A program made the position numbers and the translations under genes. Shown here one piece after another: positions 36,513-48,195 of a stretch of DNA of 64,000 nucleotides; positions within the stretch are counted from its first letter, which is position 1; every line of letters starts with the position of its first letter. The notes beneath the pieces are model-generated. The model had not been told where the DNA came from and made no database searches. It saw nothing but the letters and a program-made list of their open reading frames with translations. Origin of the DNA: Chinchilla lanigera (lineage: Eukaryota > Chordata > Mammalia > Rodentia > Chinchillidae); assembly GCF_000276665.1 (NCBI RefSeq), contig NW_004955416.1, forward strand, positions 1,719,847 through 1,783,846, read 5' to 3'.

Positions 36513-39500
36513 AATTCACAACATATGAATTTCAAAAAGTACCTACAAGCTAAACTCTAGAGGTAGGAGTGAGGAAGGCACCTTCCTGGTGATTTTTTTT
36601 CCTGTTTAGGGACTGCTGGACATAGGTGAGTTCAAAGGTCTCTTCCAACCCTAATTTCCTGTAATTTTAGGTAGGAAATAAGCTGCCCATTGATAGAACA
36701 CATGAATTCAGCCACTTAGAAAAGGAAGGGGCCAGGATATTCCAGGAAATCAGAGGGGTAGGATTTGGGCAACTCAGCACCCATTTTGGAGGAATCAGAG
36801 TGTGGTCCTAGGATCCTAGGATCAACCTGTGTCCTCTTTCCCGTGAGTCCTTCTCTGAAGGCTTGGTCCATCCCACTGTCCCATGTATTTGCATATTCCC
36901 ATAATATGAAATCACAGCAGTAATTTAAACACATCTTTTATATCTATTATGTCTCAAGTGATATACAAATTATGAAATTCTGTTCTGGAAGAATTTAACC
37001 TAGTGATTACAGACTGCCTCCTTCAGAAGTTTTCTCCAATCTCCATGAGTTCTCTTTCAAAATTCTAGGTGCTTACTATATCTCCAACTGTATGCACTTA
37101 ATGATTTCTTTTATTTTTTATTCATTTAGTAATAAACATCTTCTTCTTTAAATAAATCGTAGTTCCCAAGAAAATAAATGCAATGTCTTATACAGCTTTG
37201 TTTTTCCACTAGTACCTATTTCTTTATATGTAGTAGGTGCCCAGTTAATAGTTGTTGAAAAAAGACATGATCACTCTGTTTCCTTTGTCATGTTGAAGAT
37301 GATTACAAGATTGACTATCTGCTGCTGATAGATGGTCATCCTATTTATCTGGATTTTGGTGGTAGAATTCCTCAAACATTTCCCAGATGGGTCACTTTTA
37401 CCCAAAAATATACAGTCATAATAGCTTGGTTAAAGAGGATAATAGACATGGTCAGAACAAGAAAGATTAATTGATGGGGCAAAACAGTCACCATCTCTGT
37501 TCTTGACTGCATTACTTTCAATTTGTTTGGGGGGGAAAAAACAAGGAAGCAAAGATCCTTGGGATTCATTGCTCTGCCAAGCCTTAACCACTTTGGAGCT
37601 CACATTAGGACCTTAGAGAGCATCTGTCCGCACTCGGCTTCTCTAGCTTGGCAGAGAGCAATGGAAACCCAAAGTAAGTCTCTTTCATTCAGCCAGAATA
37701 TTTTTAAATTACTTATCTGTGGGACTCCTGACAGCTCCTGCCTTGGGCAGGATGCAGCAGGGGGCTGTCCCGGTAGTGTGATTTGAGGGGCGCCAGGAAG
37801 GCTACCTGCTCCAGACAATCTCCCGTTTCCTCACCCTTTTGCTTTAGTCATTGTGCAAACAGGCCCTGATTAGTTCTAGTTTTTGGTGAGACTTGGTAGG
37901 TGGTGCAGGTTTCAAAACCAGAAAAGGCGAATTGGTGTCTGCAAGCACCTACATGTTCTCATTATCAGAATTAGAATTGTCTTCCCAAGACTAGCTGCAT
38001 TTCAATCTAATTTGCAGATTTATGACACAGAGCTGCCTTTGGTTTCCAAGCTGTCTCCCAGATGCCTCTCCTTGCATGGGGAAATGCAGTGCTGTTACCT
38101 TTCACTCTGCACCTACAGCTCTGGGTCAGCCTGGGGTGTTGTGTCTACCAAGTGCAGAGTGATTGGCTTTAACTGATCATGCATTCCAGAGCAAGTCTAG
38201 CCCCCCTCCACTTCTAGTCCCCGGTGGCCTGGAAAAGAAGAGCTGCAAACGGAAGCAGTCTTTGTTCTGCAATTAATCACTCGAAGTCAAAGTGTGTTTG
38301 AGTCTTAAATAAGTGACAACGCACAAAAACTACCAAGTGGCTGATTTGTGTAGTCGCTGAAATCAGTCTCTAAGAGGACTCCCTTCATTGTAAATAGAAA
38401 AATATTTTACTTCAGAGTAGTGTAAGGAAAGTTGTCAAATTTAGGAAATAGAAAGGATAGGCTAATTTATCATGGAATAACTTCTAAAAGATAGATCTTG
38501 ATGTGGAAGCTAGGTCATCAAAGCCTGAGGAAGCCTGAGACCCATATTACACTCCCGCTGGTCTTTCTTACCAGACTTCCTGCCATATTACTGGCTGGGA
38601 GGCATGAGAATAGAGGTAGAGGGTTGGTCAGGGTCTGGAGTCCTACTCTGAGAGGAGAATGCCTCTGGAAGGAAGTGTTATGTCTGCTGGTCTGTCTGAG
38701 GTCAATGAATTTTGAGTTACCCATTATTTCATATTGTCTGTCGGTCTTTTTCTCTGAATTTTATTTCTTACCATTTGGAACCATTCCACAGAAACTAGTC
38801 AGTGATGTTTTCATCAGCTGCTGAAGTGGGAGAAATTTCCCTTTATATTGAAGAGGTATGAGTTTTGTGTTTTTGTTTTTTGTTTTTCTACTCACAGTGG
38901 AGAGTGGTTTTACTTATTTCATTGGCTTCTGTAACTGTTAAGCATGTGCTATCTTTACAGTAAGAATTTAGATACACCAAGTGAGTGAATGTTGTCAAGA
39001 AGGATAGAAATAACAGTGACCCCCACAGTCCCAGCGGGTCTCCATGACTGTACTTGCTTATGTAGAACTGAACTTGGACATTAACCCTCTCCCCTTCCAA
39101 CATTCAGTCAGCCTGCTAGGCAATGGCTGAGGAGAGTGGGAAGGAGCCATGTTCCCTGAAATCCCCCTAGAAATAGCCTCCATCATGTTAGTACTGTCTG
39201 AGCTTCAGGCAGTCCTATGAGGAAAATATTAAAAATGTTGCTGCCAAACTTCTGTATCCCCACCATTAAGTCATTATAGTGAATTTTCTGAGTCAAGAAA
39301 GTTCCCTCCACACCTCCCCCAAATTGGTGTGGTATCCCCTCTGCCTTGGCCTGACTAGTCAGTTCAAGGAAGGTTGGGATTTTTATTTTTGCAGTTCCTT
39401 ATACCACTCCCCTGACTTTTTTGCTTACTGAGGGACCCTAAGCATATCATCATTTGCCTGTAGAAGCTGTCCCTAATCATGACTGGTACAGCCGACCCTC

Positions 39501-42164
39501 ACTGGGAAGTCAGACTGATAGGTCATTTGTTTTACAGATATGATACACAGTACTTTTTCTATCGCTCTCTCCCCACCCCAAAAAATTCTTACCCACTCTT
39601 CAAAGGAGCCTAGGCCCGAATTGACTGACCCAGTGATAAATGTGTGTTTTCCTCATGTTTTGTTGTTTATCACGTTCCTTTATGTATTCCAAAACAGCCG
39701 TCAGAACAGAGTTCTTGTATCATTAAAGAGGTTCTTACTCATTTGACTTTCCATTTTGAGATAAATTCAGTGATATAGTGGCTTAGACCTACTTTGCAGA
39801 GAACTTGAGTATTACTGACTAAGAGGCACATCACTGTCTATGCTGGCATGCCGAGCATGCTTTTTCAATTTGGTAGGCCATTTTGACCTCCTTTCTTTGG
39901 TGATGAGTGATAATACACTTTTAAAAGAGATTCATATTACAGCTGGTCAAATGTTGTGCTTTTCCTGACTTGTATTCATAAACCATATTCCTTCGATGCC
40001 TCACTTTTCTTTGGCTTAATCCACCAATGTTTCCAGAGCCATTGGGTCTGAATGTCACAGATGAAGAAGTGTACCTGATTGAGACATGCCATCATTAATG
40101 TGTTTAGGTCATGCTATATGATATGACGGATAGCGCGTCCTCTTTGAATGCAGCAGCACTATAAAAATGTCCCAGTTGCTCCCTTATATTTTGGCTCATG
40201 TCCCTGTCTCCCTACCATGCCTGTCTGTGATCATTTGCCAGAGACTGGTGACCTCACAGGCTTAGCCCGTATCTGGGGGGAGCAGGCAGAGGACAATAGC
40301 AGAGCTGGCCATGTTTTGATTTTTGTCAATTTGATGTTTTAGTAAAGCCCAAAACCTGGAACCTGGTAGCTATGGCTGTCAGAGAAATCACCCTCTAAGA
40401 AGCCTTGTCTTCTTAAATCCATCGTCCACCTCCATGATATCCCTGGACAATTCATTATAAAGAAGGCTTCTGTTGGCTATCACTCACCTACAGAGGAGAT
40501 TGGTTTCTACTTTCCCTTAGGAGCTTCAGTATGTCCTGCCGAGCCACATACATAGAAATTGTCCAACTTAAAAAAGAAGAAAGCAAGCAGAGGTCTTCTT
40601 GTACAAAGGAAAACATATACTAAATGTCAATATATAGAACAAATAAAGTAAAGCTTTTCTTACTAAAGCGGAACTCACAGATGCTGGGGTCTAAAGGATC
40701 CCTTGACTCTTCCCCTTCTCCCAGAAGCACCTTTGCTGAACATGGAAGATGCAGAAAACACTACTCTAACCAACTAGTTTTTCCCAGAATGCTAAGGTGT
40801 GTGAACAGCCTGAACACACTATCTGTCCCATGTCCTCACTATCTCATTTACCTCCTTTGGGGCTGGTATTCTCAATCCCTGTGGTCAAAAATGAAGATTC
40901 TTCTGTCATTTTTGATGATGGTTTCAAATTTCTTGTACACCATGAGCCAGTAAAATAGTGAATGTCAAAAAACTATAAAGACTTTGTCCCTCCTTAGGCC
41001 CATGAAGGGTTGGACTCTGAATTGGTTTAATTTATCTGCAGCCACATACATGTATCCTTCAGAGGGCCCAGAACATGCCTGCCTTCAGACTCTCCCAGAA
41101 AATGAGGCTATGACAAGGGAAGCCTAAGCCTGTCATGGAAAAGGCATGAGGCATGTAATGCAGCTCCCCTGGCTACCCATCACCACAGCTCTCTGAGGGA
41201 TTGAAGAAAAAGGATGATTTTATACATTACGCAGATTTTTTCCTTGTTAGAATGGGATGGATGTTCTTTTGCAACTCTATATTGTAAGTAGAAACAGGAC
41301 TTGCTGCCCAGGTGGTTCTAATATGAAATGAAAGTTTCAAATGCTCCCAGAGGCAGGAGCATCAGAGAATAAGCTTCACTGTCCTGCCTCACAGATGTGC
41401 CTTTCCTCAGTAGACACTGGCAGCAACTGCAGTTTACTAGTGTCCCCAGGAACTCCTTAGGGAGCACATGTATTATGAGAAAGAAGAAAGCCAGAATTTC
41501 CAAAACACTTACTGGTGCATTTATGAATTTAGCACAGGTATTTTCTTCCTGTAATATGTTTCAGATTTCCCTGTGTGTCAGATTTGTTTGGGAGGGGTTG
41601 CCCTATAACCTTAAAAATCAAGTCTAGATACCTGTCCATGAGCAATCACGAGGAGCTCTTTGTGATATTCTAAAGTAAATACTTAGATCAGAAAGAAAAA
41701 CAAGACTAACATCTAGGTCAGAAACAAAAACAGTTCTCTGAACAGTTGAGCCAAGGAGGAGATTGAGCATAAATGTAGCTAGAAATTGTCTAGCTAGCAG
41801 ATTTTTTAAATGCAAAAATGATCTTACCTCCTAAGTGAGATGAACAAATTCCAAACCAGTGACAAAATTGTGTAACTCTTCTGCGTCTCAGTCCCCTTGT
41901 GGACAAAGTAATGTGGATACTTTTAGGAATCCTGGAATGTATACACGATTCGACATTTATAAATATTTAGCACATTTTGGATGGCCTTCAGCATCCTTTC
42001 TCTTGCTTTATTTAGGACTCGATCAGCTAATCAGTAACTGGAACTAGATTCTTAAATGTTTTATGCGTTTTTCCCCTCAAGGATAAATGCAAAAATGATC
42101 ATTATATAACTATTTACTAAACATTTAAACTGTTTAAGGTAGAAAAATTACCAATTCAAGTTAT

Positions 42165-42560
42165 TCATCACTCACTCAGGATTTGCTGAGAACTGATTTG
42201 TGCAGAGCATGATGGTATAGCAACAAGGAGGGTCCCCGATATGCCTGGTCATTGTCCTCAAGTGGTTCCAGTGGTTTAAGGGAAACAAGATACCCAATTT
42301 TAAGATGAAAAGCCCTAAGTGCCTTAAGAGAGTCACAAAGTGCTTTTTCACTTGAGAAAAGAGCAATTACTTCTGGCTAAGAGAGATGAAGGAAGCTTTC
42401 ATGACTTTGGCACTTAAGCGGGGACTACAAGAATGGAAAGAATTTGAACACATGGAAATAAGTAAGGCAGTTATTGAATGAACAGTGAAAACAAGATGTA
42501 GCGGTAAGAAAAGCCATGCAGGAAGAATAGTGAATGGTTTGGCTAGTGCATGGAATGCGG
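42165..42560. mobile_element. L2-like LINE relic
   Basis: A stretch with GGTCATTGTCCTCAAGTGGT, a run of diverged sequence, then GAAGGAAGCTTTCATGACTT and GCAGGAAGAATAGTGAATGG resembles ancient L2 3' sequence. Diverged; orientation not assigned. Confidence 0.45.
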
Positions 42561-42594
42561 TAAAGCAGTAGATACGTAAGTAAGCACAATAACT

Positions 42595-42720
42595 TTTACA
42601 ACTGTATTAGTTAGCTGTGGTCTTCCCATTTTTAACAAAGGAGGAAATTGAGCACAGAGGGGTTCAGTGACTTGCCTAAGGATACTCAGCTAATGAAACT
42701 GGCATAGTATTCATATGAAA
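42595..42720 (-). mobile_element. MIR SINE
   Basis: GGAGGAAATTGAGCACAGAG, GGGTTCAGTGACTTGCCTAA and GATACTCAGCTAATG are a clear antisense MIR core. Confidence 0.85.
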
Positions 42721-42813
42721 AGTCTGGATCTGAAAGAGTATGATAGACAAGCAAACTAAGTTTAAAACAGGGAGATTTTATAGCAAGCTAATGAATTTGA
42801 ATCATACACTATA

Positions 42814-43031
42814 ATCTGAGGACTGGCATGTTACAGCCCCTGGGCAAAATCTGGGCTACTACCTGAGTTTGTAAGTAAAATCTATTAGAATGCAGCATTG
42901 CAAGGTAATTCGTGTTTTGTTGGTTTTTGTGACCCTTTTATACTACAGTAGAGTGGTTGCAACAGGGTGTCCCAAAAAGCTTAAAATACTTCTCTCTGGC
43001 CCTTTGTAGAAAACATTTGCTTATGCCTGCT
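42814..43031 (+). mobile_element. hAT-like non-autonomous DNA transposon relic
   Basis: GGACTGGCATGTTACAGCCC, CAAAATCTGGGCTACTACCT, GTAAGTAAAATCTATTAGAA and CTTCTCTCTGGCCCTTTGTA follow the order of a common mammalian MER element with 'GGCCAAATC...CTGGCCCTTTACAGAAAA' ends. Family name not certain. Confidence 0.65.
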
Positions 43032-43294
43032 GTATTTGATTGGAAGTCATTAAAAGTGCTGGGGAAGGAAAATGATGGTCACAGAGATGTGCATTACTCA
43101 TTGATACTGTCTTATTCTATAAGATGGATTAGCAGGAACTAGATCATTTAAAAGACTATTTTAGTTGTCTGTGCTCTTAGTTCTCTCACTCTTGGACCAT
43201 CACTGTAGCCTTCCTCAGTCTTTCAGATTCTTAACTTCAAGGCTTAGAGAAATTCAAGGCTTACGGAACCCACGTAAATAACAAATATGAGCAA

Positions 43295-43375
43295 ATGAAT
43301 GAATCCCCCCACCCATGATCCAATCACCTTCCACACACATGGAAATTTGGGGAGGTATTTTAGACCTAAACAATA
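43295..43375 (-). mobile_element. Short MaLR-like LTR fragment
   Basis: CCCACCCATGATCCAATCAC followed by CTTCCACACACATGGAAATT and TGGGGAGGTATTTTAG resembles the end of an antisense MaLR LTR. Short and weak. Confidence 0.4.
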
Positions 43376-44599
43376 ATACTTACTGTATTACCAGGTACTT
43401 TCCACATATTTTATAGGATTCTAAGAGAAGAAAAGCAGTGAAGTCATTTGCCATGCTTTTGAGAAGCTCTAGTCTAATATGAAAGGCAGGTACCTAAAAG
43501 CAATCACAGCTCAGTAAGAGACAGTAACCTTGTAAATAGGTATGTAGGAGGGAAGAGGGAAGGAAGCAACAACGTATGTAATGAAACTTACCTTTATTTA
43601 AGTAATAAATGTAATCTGGTGGACAGTGGAAAATGGGCCTCTTTTTCAACAAAGTGAACGTAAATGTTCTGGAGAATGTCAAGTAGAAATAACGTAACTG
43701 TCTCATTTTCAAAAACTGCAATTTTTAAAACAATGACAGGAAAACAGTAAGCCAAGAGTCTCCATCTCACCTGCACAGGTTGGCTGCCTGCCTCTGCTTC
43801 CTCCTGGGCACCGTGTATTCAAGAACTACAGGGAGTACTTCAGAAAAGTAAAAGCATTTTTACATAACTTTGTTCTATAGGTCTCCTTTTATTCAGTAAC
43901 TGTAGCATGCATACATATATTATCTACTATATGAAGGGCTAGTTATACAGTACTCAAAATGGTAGTTACCATCTCTCTCCTCTTGGGCTTTCAGGTCTAC
44001 TAAGAGCTTATATGTGATAATTTTTATTATCTGCTCCACTTGTGTCTTGACTATGTTCTGAGAAAAACCCTGAAATAGTTTAGTGTGTCTTACCTTTTCT
44101 TCATATCTGTAAGTATATGGTATAAATTGACAATATTTTAAAGCCACATATATATCAATTTAATAAGGAATAATTGTTATTTTTATTATCAGAAAAACAA
44201 GGTAATTGTGAAAAAAATTATTTCCCTAGGAGTTTAACAGTATTTGAAGTTTAAATTTTATTTATAATACCTCCAGGAAACAGAAAAAAATGAGGAAGTA
44301 CTACAGATATAGCCTTTGTTTTGCAGTTTAGACTGTTTGTCTTGTTGAGTTGAAAATTTTTATCACATTTGTGCAACAGGCTAGCTTCTGGATATGACTT
44401 TTAGAAAATGTTGAGATCAGAACACTGAGAGAGGTCTTTGGTTTAGTAACCTTGGACTAGTAGCACTGGTTGAGTTTGTTGGTTTGGTTTGCTTTAGGGC
44501 ACATCTGAGTAACATTACTGCAGGATACTTAGCTAATGGGTCCACATATTTAGTTTGTAGTCAGGAACCATTCCTGTGCTTTCTTAAAGTTTATCTCTT

Positions 44600-44805
44600 T
44601 GCTGAAAGATTATCCTTTATTGAACACTCGCTAGATAATAGGCGTGCTTCAATGTTATACATTTGTTAATTAATTTAATTCTCACAATGATATTTTGAGG
44701 TTGATGTTAAACTCCATTTGATAGATAATGAAACTGACAGTTACAAAAGTTGGCTAATTTGCCCCAAGTCTTCTAAGAACTGGCAGAGCTGGAATTAGAA
44801 TCAAG
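44600..44805 (-). mobile_element. MIR SINE
   Basis: TTTATTGAACACTCGCTAGA, TTAATTCTCACAATGATATT and GAACTGGCAGAGCTGGAATT match antisense MIR over about 200 bp. Confidence 0.8.
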
Positions 44806-46119
44806 AGTCACTGATATTGAAGCTACTTGCTCCTTAGCTGTGCCTTCTTGGTTTCCTTTTTCAAAAGTACCCTGTGAAAGGGAGACGTAATAATAATAAC
44901 TGAAAATATTTGAAGGAGAGTAAGATAGAATCCCTGAGGTCAGAATTGCCCTCAGAATTGTCCGTGACTCCTCGAATCTGCAGAAGAGCCACCAACTAAT
45001 AGGAAAATGTTTGCAGTGGCAACGAGGCTGAGGGTTAACTACCAACCCCTGCCTCTGCATCCCCAGCAACCACCACCACCAGCCACTGTGTTCAGAGGAC
45101 AGGAAGAGTGGCTATAGGCCCTTCAGGTCACTCAGGGATTGGGAAGGTGATGAACAAAACCCTGGGAAAAGACAAGTTCTGAAAGAAGAGAGATTTGAAG
45201 ATAAAAGGAACTATTAATGTAAAAGATGACCCCCCCCTAAAATTCCATTGAAATTAAGGGGGACTAAGAGCAAGTAATTTTTATCCATTCCTTTCCATGG
45301 CATTAGGGGGCTTCTAATAGGGTGCTCGCTTTGTAAAGAAGTCTGGCTGCAGCCAGGAAGAGTATAAGCTGTGGCTTCATTGACTTTGGTTAGCGAATAT
45401 CTTAACGTCAGAGTCCCCAGTATAGTCTGACCTGGACTTGATCTGTTCAGTGCATGCGTTTCTTGTTTAGGAATAGTCACAGTGTTGCTGCAAACAGAAA
45501 AGTTTAGCAGGCAGTGTGGTGTAAACACTCAGACCTATGACAATATTAAGAAACATCCATTCCCAGGGAAGTTTTAAAAATGTATTTCTTCTTGGGTTAC
45601 ATAAAACATTACTCATCTTTGTCTCATTTGTATTTATTTTCTGGTGCACCAGAAAGCACGTTGAATTCATTGTGACTAAATTCTGAGTGTGGCCAGGGAG
45701 ATTGTATTACTAAGTATGTGTTTTAAGCAAATTGTACAAAATCAGCTAAGAGCCAAGCCACATAGCCATTTGTATATGCTAACAAGTAAGTGATTGATAT
45801 TGAATGAAAATTTGTTACTGACCTCCTAAAGAAAAGGCATGCTAGTTTCTAAATGTCTGTGAGTTGGTAGATCCTTAAATAACTGAGATTTTTAAAATAT
45901 TTTCAAGGGATTTTAAGAATAAAGAAAACTATAGAGGATGACATAATACACTATGTTCTCATCACCTTGAATTACACCTCTTAACATTATGTTATATTCT
46001 TTAAAAGTTTTAATGAAAAAATAAACATTATAGGTACTCTAGATTAAAAGTTAAACTATTCCACATATTACCTGAGTCCTGTTCTCTTTCTCCACCTTTC
46101 TAGCAGTAATTTCTTTCAT

Positions 46120-46345
46120 GAAAATAATTACTGTTTTATCTTTCTGTTGCTACAAGAAAACTGATTTAAAGGAGGAAAGATTTACTTTGGCTCAAAATTT
46201 CAGAGATTTTAGTCCATAATCACTTGGAGAGAGAGACAGACAGATACACACACAGACCAGGCGCTACTTCCTAATAGCCTATTCAGCTCTGAATCTATTG
46301 GTGGATTGATCCATGGACCATTTGGCTCCGCCTTTGAACACTGAT
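46120..46345 (-). mobile_element. MaLR-like LTR fragment
   Basis: TCTGTTGCTACAAGAAAACT, GGAAAGATTTACTTTGGCTC and TTTTAGTCCATAATCACTTG match the antisense LTR pattern seen in the provirus at 48.2-50.9 kb; truncated on the right. Confidence 0.6.
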
Positions 46346-46567
46346 ATATTGAGGACTAAGTCTTCAACACGTAGTCCTTTGGGAGGCGCTGCATACCCAA
46401 ACCATTGCAGTTCTCTTTCTAGTCTGTTTTGAATGTGTGCACATATACCTGCGTCTGTATATAAATATATGTAGATATGGGTACATACAGGCACATCGGT
46501 GAACAATATGTTTCCTGGTTGCTGTTTTAAAACCTGCATACAATGTGTCATATTGCATGCACGATAA

Positions 46568-46760
46568 CAATAGTAGCTAATATTTATTGACTGGCTGCCT
46601 TGTGCCTGGAGCTTTATTAACTAAATCCTTTCAAAGAGCTATAATATAGCAAGCATTATTATTGGGAACCTGAGTTTTAGGAAATCAAGGCACTGCATAG
46701 AGACCACTTGTACAGGGTTACACTGTTAGTAAGTAATGGGGCTGAGATTAACTCCATGGG
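46568..46760 (-). mobile_element. MIR SINE
   Basis: AGCTAATATTTATTGACTGG, TGCCTGGAGCTTTATTAACT and TTACACTGTTAGTAAGTAAT match antisense MIR. Confidence 0.78.
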
Positions 46761-47070
46761 CCCTGGTACTACATGGACTCTACATTGTGTCATGCTGCAG
46801 GATTTCTTACTCTCTCAGAAGCATGTTTCTGATACCTGTGATTGTGAAATCATAGGTGTAATTCATCCCCTTTCAGAACTCTTCAGAGTTATCCCATATG
46901 CCACTAATTGACTATAATACACAGACAACATTGCATGGTGGTTGAGACCCATGGAATTAAATAGTGAAGCTTCCATCTCCCAGGATTGTTACAGGAATTT
47001 AAGTGGTTTACAAGGGGAGGGGCTAACTCCCCATGATGAGTGTTAATCATTCTTGACTGCAAACATGTGC

Positions 47071-47103
47071 TAATAAAAATAAAAATAAAAATAAAAATAA
47101 AAA
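47071..47103 (+). repeat. (AATAAA)n A-rich repeat, possible L1 tail
   Basis: TAATAAAAATAAAAATAAAA run preceded by GACTGCAAACATGTGCTAAT, which resembles the L1 3' ends at 2.97 and 36.5 kb; perhaps a very short L1 insertion. Confidence 0.7.
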
Positions 47104-47145
47104 GGGCACTATGACTGCCATTTGGATTATAGGTGGCCAAAAGTG

Positions 47146-47174
47146 GGATGGGTGGATGGATGGATGGATGGATG

Positions 47175-47218
<44 letters not shown>
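47146..47218 (+). repeat. Compound (GGAT)n(AGAT)n tetranucleotide repeat
   Basis: About 7 GGAT-type units switch directly to about 11 GATA units, a likely highly polymorphic STR. Confidence 0.95.
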
Positions 47219-47220
<2 letters not shown>

Positions 47221-47639
47221 CATTAAATGGTTTAATTCAAAGAAGTAGGTAGAGCAGTATGTGACACATGAAGTACCCCACAAATGTTAGTTATTATTTG
47301 CTATTATCATATATTCACCACCTCCCCATTGAACCTAATCATTCTGTTGTTTCTGTCTTTTCATTGTCCCATATATTGCCAGAGTGGAAGCCCTGTGTCT
47401 ATGTAGGGAAGTTTCTGTTGGGCTTCTGTCTGCAGGACAGGAGAGGAATTGATAGCTCTTTGAGTGTGCATGTTTTCAGTTTTGCTTGACCAGAGCCGCT
47501 GTAGCAGTTTATACTCCCTTGTGTACTGTGTAGCAGTTCCCTTTCCTCTACATCCTAACAGTTGGTATTGTCTGACTTAGATCTGCCAATCTGATGGATA
47601 TATCATGTTGAAGTGGTAAATTTTTGTACTGGCTTCATT

Positions 47640-48195
47640 GAGATATACAAAATTCACCCTTTTATAAAGTGTACAATTTCATGTTGATCAGTATATTCTC
47701 AAGGTTGTACAACCATCACCACTATCTAATTTTAGAGGAAATCCCTTACCTATTAGCAGTCCCTGTACATTTCCTGTAAACTGCAGCCTATGGCACTGCT
47801 AACCTACTTTCCATCTGTACGGATTTAACCTATTCAGGACATGGAAAATAAAAAGAATCATATAATGTATTTTTGTGTGTCACTTTTAAGTGACTTCTTT
47901 CACTTAGCATGTTTTTAATGTCATCTGTGTTATAGCATATATCAACATCTTATTTCTGTTTATGCCCCAGTGATAGTTCATTGTATGGATATATCAGTTT
48001 TGTTTATCTATTCATCAGTTGATAAGAATTTAAGTTGTTTCTAGATTTGATATTTATGAATAATGCTAGTGTATTTCCATGCAAATTTCATGTAGGTATA
48101 TATTTTTAATTTTCTTATACGTGTATGTATAAGAAATTACATACATGTATGTACATACTTGGGAGTAGAATTCTACTGGGTCATTTTACTGAGCA
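47640..48195 (-). mobile_element. Antisense L1M-type 3' part, left half of a split element
   Basis: TTCATTGAGATATACAAAAT, AAGTGTACAATTTCATGTTG, CAACCATCACCACTATCTAA and the 'CATTGTATGGATATATC' block are the complement of an old L1 3' UTR. It breaks off at the MaLR LTR and resumes at 50910. The stretch 47510-47640 (TTCCCTTTCCTCTACATCCT) looks like an additional antisense L1 3' fragment. Confidence 0.8.

Noticed and set aside
47146..47218. CRISPR-like array
   Set aside because: It is a pure tetranucleotide STR without spacers, in a mammalian genome.
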